This document shows, piece by piece, positions 42,754 through 49,028 of a stretch of 49,028 nucleotides of DNA; the stretch's first letter is position 1, and every line of letters starts with the position of its first letter. The stretch is from an uncultured Bacteroidales bacterium (GTDB lineage Bacteria; Bacteroidota; Bacteroidia; Bacteroidales; Bacteroidaceae), in the NCBI GenBank assembly GCA_902800305.1, contig CADCDP010000023.1:1-49028 (forward strand), given 5' to 3'. The notes beneath the pieces were generated by a model. It did no database searches and had not been told where the DNA came from. It was given only the letters and a program-made list of their open reading frames with translations. A program made the translations under genes and the position numbers.

Positions 42754-42990
42754 ATGAATGATAAATACAAGGTCGATGAAGATGGAAAAGCCATCATTCC
42801 CGTTTCGCCCATCTTCGACCACTATGCAGAAGAGAAGGCGCGGCTGACGTTGGCTGGTACACCTACGGGCGAGTTTGACCTACTGATAGGCTGCACCGCT
42901 GTGTCCGAGAAGATGATTATGGTCACAGAGAATGTTGACGATTTCAAGAACATCAAGGACATTCAAATAGAAAACTGGATAGAAAGATAA
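42754..42990 (+). pseudogene. VapC (PIN-domain) toxin lacking its N-terminal half
   Basis: A 78-codon frame. The C-terminal part (AEEKARLTLAGTPTGEFDLLIGCTAVSEKMIMVTENVDDFKNIKDIQIENWIER) is the end of a VapC ribonuclease, with two of its acidic residues (FDLLI, TENVDDF). The usual start (MYMLDTNICIYL with the first catalytic Asp) and about 50 residues are missing; instead a short unrelated start (MNDKYKVDEDGKA) leads in. No antitoxin gene is next to it. It starts 15 bases after the Panacea gene, so it may still be expressed, but without the first acidic residue it is very unlikely to be an active nuclease. Confidence 0.75.
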
Positions 42991-42991
42991 A

Positions 42992-43042
42992 CTCATCATA
43001 TTGTAGAACGTGAAACCTCATGCCGATGGAATAAGGTAAGAA
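42992..43042 (+). repeat. 51-bp direct repeat, copy B (after vapC remnant)
   Basis: Matches 40330-40380. It begins two bases after the vapC remnant's stop codon and is followed 19 bases later by hairpin copy 2. Confidence 0.85.
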
Positions 43043-43061
43043 AGAGGGAAAAGATAAGATT

Positions 43062-43089
43062 GTCCGTGCAACGAGAGTGTTGTACGGAC
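43062..43089. repeat. Structured hairpin, copy 2
   Basis: Stem GTCCGTGCAAC with GTTGTACGGAC, loop GAGAGT, identical in loop and outer shape to 39685-39718. A C-to-T change in the left arm is matched by a G-to-A change in the right arm. It is followed by a moderately T-rich run (TATTTGCTTTTATTGG), so it may end transcription from the toxin-antitoxin genes. Confidence 0.8.
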
Positions 43090-43192
43090 TATTTGCTTTT
43101 ATTGGGGAAAGAAAATTTATTAAAATGATTTAGTTACGTGCATAAATAAGGAGTTTTTTGTTTAAAACGCAAATTATTTCGCTTTTTATTTG

Positions 43193-43200
43193 TACCTTTG
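43193..43200 (+). promoter_or_regulatory. -7 box of the three-gene restriction operon
   Basis: TACCTTTG, 17 bases before the ATG at 43218. No TTTG at the expected distance was found. Confidence 0.6.
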
Positions 43201-43217
43201 CCCCAAATATAGCATAG

Positions 43218-46200
43218 ATGAGCACTCGATTATCCATTCAAGACGCATTGAAACGTGTACACCTGAATACGGTGACACTGAAGAATGACGAGAATGAAAG
43301 GTTCATAAGAGCCCTTAAAACTCATATTCAGCCAAGAGGTCAGATAACGAACTTCTTGGAGAAAGTACATGAGCAGCATGTACGAGATTTCCTCATGGAT
43401 GCGTTTTACAAAGGTGAACACTACATTGGCAAAAAAGATGAAAATAATACAGACTTGTGCATATTTGCAGAAAACAGCGAAAATTCTGTGGCCCAAGTAC
43501 TGATAGAGTGCAAGAACCCCAAGAAGGACAATGATGAGATGATCAGTGACAATCATCTTAACAGGAGAGGTCTTCACGAAGTTATTACCTACTATCTTGA
43601 CGAACTTTCCAGAGGAAATTTTGAAGTAAAATATCTCATTGTGACTAATGGCTACGACTGGTATATCTTTGAAGCCCTGATGATTCGTGAACTAATTGCC
43701 ACCAACGAACTCATCAAGAAATATAAAGCCATAAAAGCACCATCATTGTGGAAGACGAAAGCAGATAATTTCTATAAGGAGGAAGTTAAGCCTGCCGTTG
43801 AGAAAGTACTTGAAAAACTAGTATATACAGGCTTTTCGCTTGACAATGTCGAGCATTCCAAGGGCATTAGGAGCATTTGTAAAATGCTAAGTCCCTATTT
43901 CTTGCTTAAGAAATCATATAATGACAAGTATGCATTGAATGAGCGTTTCTATAATGAATTGCTCTATATTATCGGTCTTGAGGAGAAGAAAAAGAAGGGA
44001 CGGCCAGTAATCACGCGACGAGAAGATGAACGTGACCCGGCTTCGCTGCTGGAGAACACACTCCACCAATTATCGGACTTCCCTAAATTTACCTGTCTTG
44101 ACGAAGAATCCCAATTGGATTTAGCACTGGAATTGGTTTTGATGTGGGTAAACCGTATGCTTTTCATTAAGCTAGTAGAGTCACAACTTTTAGGATTCAA
44201 CGGAAATGAAAGCGAATACAGGTTCTTTACCAACTCCAACATTAAAGACTACAATGACCTTAATGAACTTTTCTTTCAGGTACTTGCGCTGAAAGAAGAT
44301 GCCCGTCACGGCATCAAAGAAGCCTTTGAGATTGTTCCTTATCTGAATAGTCGTCTATTTGAACTTTCTGATATTGAGGCCGATTTCTTCCGTATTTCGA
44401 GTCTGAAGGTGGACAAGATGAAGTACTTCGAAAAGACAGTACTGAAGGACGATGCTAAGAAGTACCCTTATGTTGATAATATTAAATATATCGTCGATTT
44501 TCTCAATAATTATGATTTCGGAGCCGACTCGAAGGAAATGCTGAGTTTTGCCCGTGAGGAGAAGGAACTCATCAATGCTTCGGTACTTGGGAAAATTTTC
44601 GAGAAAATCAATGGCTACAAGGACGGTGCAGTGTTTACCCCGTCAACCATTACCCAATTCATTTGTCAGCAGACCCTTGAACGCGCTGTGGTAGAGAAAT
44701 TCCATGAGCAAGGATGGGACTGCTCATCAATGAACGAATTGAAGGAACTCATCAATAGAGAGAATCGTCAGAAGGCCAACCATATTATGAATACTATCCG
44801 TGTGTGCGACCCTGCTGTGGGAAGCGGACATTTCCTTGTTTCGGCTTTGAACCAGCTCATTGAAATAAAATACCGTCTGGGCATCCTGCTTGACGATGAA
44901 GGACTGCCTGTGAGGGATTACAACATAAAAATTATTGATGATGAACTTGTGATACACGATGAAGAGGGACATCGCTTTGCCTATAAGCGCAACACTGGCA
45001 CTTTAAGGCTTCAGAAAGTGTTGTTCCGCGAAAAACGCGACATCATCGAAAACTGCCTCTTCGGCGTGGACATTAATCCAAATTCCGTTAACATTTGCCA
45101 GCTGCGTCTTTGGATAGAACTTCTTAAAAATGCTTATTATGACGAGAATAATCATTTGGTAACGCTGCCTAATATAGACATCAACATCAAGTGTGGCGAT
45201 AGTATGGTACATCGAAAAAGTCTGTCCGATGATTTGCGTGGAGAGATGGCACGTGCCAGAATGACCATTCAGGAATACAAACAACTCGTAGCCGATTACA
45301 AAAACATCCACGACAAGCAGATACGCAAGGAGAAAGAAGCAAAACTTGACGAGCTGAAGAAAAACATTCTCTATATCATCAAAAACGATGATGAGCTATA
45401 CCGTAAACGCAATAAAGTCCAAGCCGAATGGAATGATCGGACGAATTCATTGTATAGTAATGTTTTCTTTTGTGAAGATGACGAGAATAATGAGAAGCTC
45501 CAAGCTCAAATTGCCAAATTGAACAAGAGCATAGAGAAATACGAAAGACAAATCAAGGAACGTGAGGAAATGTTTAGTCGGGCACATGAATGGCGTTTCG
45601 CTTTTCCTGAGGTGCTTGATGACAACGGACGTTTTGTTGGTTTTGACTGTATCGTAGGCAATCCACCTTATATCTCTATTTCGAAGTTATCAGAAGTTAA
45701 CAAGAAGGCACTCTCCAATAGCGGTTATAAATCATTCGAGAGCAACGGTGACATCTGCATGTTGTTCTATGAATACGGGATGGAGTTACTCAAGCCCAAC
45801 GGCTTACTTATGTACATAACGACCAACACATGGCTACGTTCAGATTCTGGTGGCGGAGCGCGTGAATATATGGCAAACTGCTCCGATCCCATGCTACTCA
45901 TAGACTTCAAAGATGCGCAATTGTTTGACAACGTCACGGTTGCTACCAATATACTTATGGCTCGCAAGTCAGAGAACAACCATAAGACAATGGCATGTGA
46001 GATTAATGAGTATAACAAGAAGCTGAATCTTAGCGGATATATCTCAGACAAACTTGTAGAGAACAGCTATGATACAGGGAATCCCTGGGTGGTTCTTTCC
46101 GATGCAGACAAGGTTGTTCTATCAAAAGTGAACCAAGCCTGCAAGAAGGATACTGATAGATATCCTCAAACGTTATTCTCAATGGGATATACAATCTACA

Positions 46201-46952
46201 GTGGTTTTAAAACAGGTTTGAATGATGTTTATTGCATAAATGACGAGGATGAGGTTACTCAGCTAATTTCTGAAGACCCGAAATCCAAGGAACTCATTGT
46301 TGAAATGGTTCGAGGCGAGGATTTGAAGAAATTCACAATCAGCAATCATGTGTGGTTGCTCAATATCCATAATGGTCTGAAGGAAGAAAAACTACCGGCA
46401 GTTGATATCAACGATTATCCAACTGTCAAGAAACGACTGGATAATGAAAAGATTCACTCAAAACTGATAAAGAGGGAAGATCAGGGTGATACGCCCTACA
46501 ATCTGCGTAATTGTGCTTATCTGCGTGAGTTCGAAAAGCCCAAAATTATGTGGGGAGAGTTGTCTGATAAATCCAAGTTTGCCTACGATAAGGATGGCCA
46601 CTATTATTGTCTCAACACCGTATTCTTCTTTACAGGTAAGCGTTTAGAGTATTTGTTATGCTACCTGAACTCATCAATCTGTGAGTATATGTTTTCTAAA
46701 AGATGTACGACTTCAGGAATGGGTACTATGCGCTGGTTAAAATATACGGTGGGGAGAATACCCATACCTCAATTGTCTGAGAAACAAGAAAAAGAGATTG
46801 TGGACTTGTACCATGAGTATGAAAAGACTTCAGATGAAACTTTATTAGACAAAATCAATGACCTCTTCTATCAGTATATAGGTCTGGACGAAGAGGACAT
46901 AAAGGTTGTAGAAGGCAAGTCAAATACGAATGAAATGTCTGACACTTTGTAG
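43218..46952 (+). CDS. Type IIG-like fused nuclease-DNA methyltransferase (Eco57I class)
   Basis: A 1244-residue protein combining DNA cutting and methylation. Residues about 1-200 hold a PD-(D/E)xK-type nuclease site: Asp79, then Glu97-Cys-Lys99 (VLIECKNP). A helical part (about 250-500) follows. The methyltransferase core has SAM motif DPAVGSGHFLVSALN (about 533-547) and the amino-MTase motif NPPY at 815-818, the N6-adenine type. Residues about 690-800 are a coiled coil rich in Lys and Glu. The C-terminal 350 residues (LFSMGYTIYSGFKTGLNDVY...) should be the target-recognition domain. In type IIG enzymes one chain recognises, modifies and cuts. Two further genes of unknown function follow, which is not usual for stand-alone type IIG enzymes. 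Confidence 0.88.
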   Translation: MSTRLSIQDALKRVHLNTVTLKNDENERFIRALKTHIQPRGQITNFLEKVHEQHVRDFLMDAFYKGEHYIGKKDENNTDLCIFAENSENSVAQVLIECKNPKKDNDEMISDNHLNRRGLHEVITYYLDELSRGNFEVKYLIVTNGYDWYIFEALMIRELIATNELIKKYKAIKAPSLWKTKADNFYKEEVKPAVEKVLEKLVYTGFSLDNVEHSKGIRSICKMLSPYFLLKKSYNDKYALNERFYNELLYIIGLEEKKKKGRPVITRREDERDPASLLENTLHQLSDFPKFTCLDEESQLDLALELVLMWVNRMLFIKLVESQLLGFNGNESEYRFFTNSNIKDYNDLNELFFQVLALKEDARHGIKEAFEIVPYLNSRLFELSDIEADFFRISSLKVDKMKYFEKTVLKDDAKKYPYVDNIKYIVDFLNNYDFGADSKEMLSFAREEKELINASVLGKIFEKINGYKDGAVFTPSTITQFICQQTLERAVVEKFHEQGWDCSSMNELKELINRENRQKANHIMNTIRVCDPAVGSGHFLVSALNQLIEIKYRLGILLDDEGLPVRDYNIKIIDDELVIHDEEGHRFAYKRNTGTLRLQKVLFREKRDIIENCLFGVDINPNSVNICQLRLWIELLKNAYYDENNHLVTLPNIDINIKCGDSMVHRKSLSDDLRGEMARARMTIQEYKQLVADYKNIHDKQIRKEKEAKLDELKKNILYIIKNDDELYRKRNKVQAEWNDRTNSLYSNVFFCEDDENNEKLQAQIAKLNKSIEKYERQIKEREEMFSRAHEWRFAFPEVLDDNGRFVGFDCIVGNPPYISISKLSEVNKKALSNSGYKSFESNGDICMLFYEYGMELLKPNGLLMYITTNTWLRSDSGGGAREYMANCSDPMLLIDFKDAQLFDNVTVATNILMARKSENNHKTMACEINEYNKKLNLSGYISDKLVENSYDTGNPWVVLSDADKVVLSKVNQACKKDTDRYPQTLFSMGYTIYSGFKTGLNDVYCINDEDEVTQLISEDPKSKELIVEMVRGEDLKKFTISNHVWLLNIHNGLKEEKLPAVDINDYPTVKKRLDNEKIHSKLIKREDQGDTPYNLRNCAYLREFEKPKIMWGELSDKSKFAYDKDGHYYCLNTVFFFTGKRLEYLLCYLNSSICEYMFSKRCTTSGMGTMRWLKYTVGRIPIPQLSEKQEKEIVDLYHEYEKTSDETLLDKINDLFYQYIGLDEEDIKVVEGKSNTNEMSDTL

Positions 46953-46982
46953 AGTTCTTTCTTATAAATACAGGCAAGCATC

Positions 46983-47687
46983 ATGGAAAAAGAAAAGAAA
47001 TCAAAAACTGACGGTTCTCGCTACTTTGACGAGTTGCTCATGAGGATTCGTGACATTCGCGTCGGTGAGCGTAGTGCCATAAAAAAAATCTCAGATGTAA
47101 TTGCTTCCACAGCCGATTATGATGGAGGAAGTTCAATTCGTCGTTTTATTGGCTATGCGAAGCAATTAGGCGACCTGGGTGCAACAGAACGTTTTGCTAA
47201 CAGATTGTTGCTGTATGCTGAGACATCGGCAAAAATGCATCAGGCATTATATGGCAAAGATATAGAAGTGTTGGCTCACGGTTTCATCAACGATAATAGC
47301 TTCAAGCAGGATATTTATGACTATCCAAGCTATCAAGGCATATATGAAGAAAATGACGAAGGTGGCCAAGTTCGTTTGCCAGAGGAGCTGCAAAACTTCC
47401 AGGGGGGCAGTATGGTGCTGAAGATTGAGGATATGGACAGGCTTGTGGACACATTCTGTAGCCGTAACACCTATTACAGAAGAGCATACGCTATTCTTGC
47501 CGATTTGGACAAAGAGGTGCTTGATTGCGTGGAAACGGGTGTTTTTCCCCAATGGATGACCATACCATATAAAGAATACGGTGATGCAATGTTCGAGTTC
47601 TCGCATTTTGAATGTGATTTAAGGGAACCGGACGAGAAATATCGTACGCTCTATGTCGTTTACCGCTATGACGCCACTGTTTCATAA
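46983..47687 (+). CDS. Unknown protein with RhuM-like N-terminal segment (234 aa)
   Basis: Second gene of the restriction operon, 30 bases after the first. Residues about 13-49 (SRYFDELLMRIRDIRVGERSAIKKISDVIASTADYDGG) resemble a segment of the RhuM (virulence RhuM, PF13310) family, where YF.ELL.RIR.IR..E....K..DI......DY is found; the rest of RhuM is not present. The remainder is helical with an acidic Trp/Tyr-rich end (EFSHFECDLREPDEKYRTLYVVYRYD). It has no nuclease motif I can see. The stop overlaps the next start by one base (TAATG). Its role with the type IIG-like enzyme is unknown. Confidence 0.75.
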   Translation: MEKEKKSKTDGSRYFDELLMRIRDIRVGERSAIKKISDVIASTADYDGGSSIRRFIGYAKQLGDLGATERFANRLLLYAETSAKMHQALYGKDIEVLAHGFINDNSFKQDIYDYPSYQGIYEENDEGGQVRLPEELQNFQGGSMVLKIEDMDRLVDTFCSRNTYYRRAYAILADLDKEVLDCVETGVFPQWMTIPYKEYGDAMFEFSHFECDLREPDEKYRTLYVVYRYDATVS

Positions 47688-48643
47688 TGAACGAGGATAA
47701 GATAAATATAGAAGCTGTTCTTAATCGTCTCTATAACATTGATTACAATGATTGCAAAGAACTCGTCTCGGCAATCAATGAAGATGAGAGTGAGGCAGAC
47801 TATTTCAGACGATTACTTGAATGCTCAGCGAGGGCAAAGGAAGCCATAAAGACGCATGAGACTTGGAAGCGCCGCCACATGAATGGGCTACGCGAACTCG
47901 ACTGCATCCAACGTATACTCATTGTCTTGGGTGAACTTCTGAAGTCGGACTTCCTGCGCTACGACTGGTTTGATACCGGTTTCCCTAAGAAAGACAGAGA
48001 ACAAGCTATAAAAGAACTTCGCGAACAGGGCTTTGAAGAACTGCTCCAGACAGAGGGAGCAGACTGGAAGTTTGCATTATTAGGCCAGCTCAGGAGCCAA
48101 GAGGAATCTCGCATCGTGATAGAAGATCATCGTGCTGGATTCTATATTAGCGAGATGCACGAGAAATTAAGTGTGGATGCGGTAGAGGCATTTTGTCGTT
48201 TCGTTACCTTTACGCGATTAGCCTATCAGGAGATAGACAGATTGAAAAAAGAGAATCGTGACCGAGAGTTGGAAGAATGTATTACACGAATGCTGGTCGA
48301 TTTGGAGCCGCTTCGCGAGCATGTGGTCTCTGACTTCTCCGAAGGTTACAATGAGTTGCTGGACAGAATCCTGCTGTTAGGCGATTTGCAGAAGAAACTA
48401 AAGCTTGTGTCGCCCAACACATTCAAAGGAGGTTACAACCAGAAGTTGACCTGTAATCTTGTGGGGGTGCTGTGCGCTGAAGGGGTGTACGACGTGAATC
48501 CCAAACAGGCCGATACACGTATCTACACAGGTAAGACGCACTATACCTATATTAATAATTACGCAAACTATGACTCTTCCGACTCTGAACTGACCCGCGA
48601 AGAGGTCAAAGCCATCAAGGAGCTAATAAAAAAGCATATCTGA
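47687..48643 (+). CDS. Unknown protein of the restriction operon (318 aa)
   Basis: Third gene, overlapping the second by one base. A 318-residue, mostly helical, acidic protein with long charged helices (SEADYFRRLLECSARAKEAIKTHETWKRRHMNGLRELDCIQRILIVLGELL). The end (KGGYNQKLTCNLVGVLCAEGVYDVNPKQADTRIYTGKTHYTYINNY) is a compact domain with many Tyr and Asn that looks like a small binding domain. I do not recognise it. A strong terminator follows 38 bases after its stop. Fixed neighbours and overlapping frames suggest the three proteins act together. Confidence 0.75.
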   Translation: MNEDKINIEAVLNRLYNIDYNDCKELVSAINEDESEADYFRRLLECSARAKEAIKTHETWKRRHMNGLRELDCIQRILIVLGELLKSDFLRYDWFDTGFPKKDREQAIKELREQGFEELLQTEGADWKFALLGQLRSQEESRIVIEDHRAGFYISEMHEKLSVDAVEAFCRFVTFTRLAYQEIDRLKKENRDRELEECITRMLVDLEPLREHVVSDFSEGYNELLDRILLLGDLQKKLKLVSPNTFKGGYNQKLTCNLVGVLCAEGVYDVNPKQADTRIYTGKTHYTYINNYANYDSSDSELTREEVKAIKELIKKHI

Positions 48644-48680
48644 TTTTATTTTTCTTTATTTCATGGGAAGCAACTCATTG

Positions 48681-48727
48681 AAAGTCAGCTGACAAATTGT
48701 TAATATTTGTCAGCTGACTTTTATTTT
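48681..48727 (+). terminator. Intrinsic terminator of the three-gene operon
   Basis: A perfect 17-base stem (AAAGTCAGCTGACAAAT and complement), seven-base loop, then a T run. It closes the operon cleanly at 48643. Confidence 0.9.
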
Positions 48728-48757
48728 TTTGTACTTTTTCCACTTGTCGTACCTTTG
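48728..48757 (+). promoter_or_regulatory. Promoter after the restriction operon
   Basis: TTTG (48728-48731), 18 bases, TACCTTTG (48750-48757): a consensus Bacteroidota promoter that uses the T run of the terminator as its -33 element. It drives the leader and the partial gene at the window end. Confidence 0.78.
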
Positions 48758-48780
48758 CATCGAAATCCAAAAACGTCTGA

Positions 48781-48915
48781 GGCTCAATCACCCCGAAGAC
48801 GAGCGATTTCAACCATTCACTTATTACTGAGTTGGAGCGAAGGGGTCTTCACGTGATTAAAGATGGCCATCGGATTCTGGATACTTCTTCTCGCTTAAAC
48901 CCAAGTTATTTATGA
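48781..48915 (+). pseudogene. Possible frameshifted small gene in the leader
   Basis: A 44-codon frame without a start codon ends in a TGA that overlaps the next ATG by four bases (ATGA). It reads ...SDFNHSLITELERRGLHVIKDGHRILDTSSRL. Another frame just upstream (about 48758-48810) reads EIQKRLRLNHPEDERF, which would join well to it if one base were added or removed near 48800. This suggests a small gene broken by a frameshift, or a frameshift-regulated leader. The name is unknown. Confidence 0.35.
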
Positions 48916-49028
48916 AAAAGAACAAGAAAAAGAATTCAAAATTGGTCGTTGACCATATAATGGTGGACGGAATGACGACCTACGGCAAGATGGACAATGT
49001 GCTGCACGTGGCTGATTTTCTCTGCACG
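48912..49028 (+). CDS. Partial gene at the window end
   Basis: The first 39 codons of a gene that runs out of the window. It begins MKKNKKKNSKLVVDHIMVDGMTTYGK, a lysine-rich start without signal peptide. Too little is present to name it. The ATG overlaps the stop of the leader frame. Confidence 0.6.
   Translation, partial: MKKNKKKNSKLVVDHIMVDGMTTYGKMDNVLHVADFLCT

Overview
The window looks like a chromosomal segment of a Bacteroidota bacterium, most likely Prevotellaceae-like. The evidence is the repeated -7 promoter box TAnnTTTG (often with TTTG about 19 bases upstream), the lack of strong Shine-Dalgarno sequences, a PorQ type IX secretion protein, DUF1573 and DUF349 proteins, and Bacteroidota-type Mla, LptB and PepD proteins. 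No rRNA, CRISPR array, intact transposase or integrase was seen. Two tRNA genes are present, Pro(GGG) and Gln(CUG), both on the minus strand.

Layout. 1-3740 is a decayed mosaic: an AT-rich gene-free stretch with a 34-base inverted repeat, a small unknown gene, a NUDIX hydrolase, a fragment of a beta-carbonic anhydrase fused out of frame to the tail of another gene, and a 107-base duplication that joins the 5' end of the NUDIX gene to a lipoprotein. 3741-6768 (minus) holds nucleotide-pool and DNA-repair functions: a MazG-like enzyme, Vsr, and the TIGR03915/TIGR03916 pair. 6829-7887 has tRNA-Pro, a small Bacteroidota-type peptide and a nitroreductase pseudogene. 7943-11849 (minus) is an mlaE-mlaF-topB operon. 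12002-18428 (plus) is lptB-rsfS-ftsH-cdsA plus a DUF349 protein. 18491-24321 (minus) has a nucleotidyltransferase-like protein, a small peptide and a 1441-residue secreted protein.

25011-33346 (plus) runs DUF1573 - meaB - porQ - cmk - ispH - three genes for a 3-amino-3,6-dideoxy sugar - a pfkA homologue with several changed active-site positions. 33679-35849 is surE-lpxB-DUF6965-like. 35874-39592 has rsmA (minus) divergent from a flippase-like membrane protein, then pepD and a MerR-type regulator.

From 39685 to the end the window is an accessory/defence region: a RelB-like/YafQ toxin-antitoxin pair, a small secreted protein, an MqsR-like toxin with an HTH-Panacea (DUF4065) antitoxin, a truncated VapC, then a three-gene operon with a 1244-residue fused nuclease-methyltransferase (type IIG-like) followed by two proteins of unknown function. 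The YafQ gene and the truncated vapC share a 51-base downstream repeat, and a structured hairpin with compensatory base changes occurs twice in this region. The three-gene operon (43218-48643) is the best candidate for an undescribed system.

Short palindromic intergenic repeats are a second theme: a 23-base-period array between mlaE and mlaF, a 24-base-period array upstream of the DUF1573 gene, several single dyads, and two longer palindromic elements inserted in frame inside topB.
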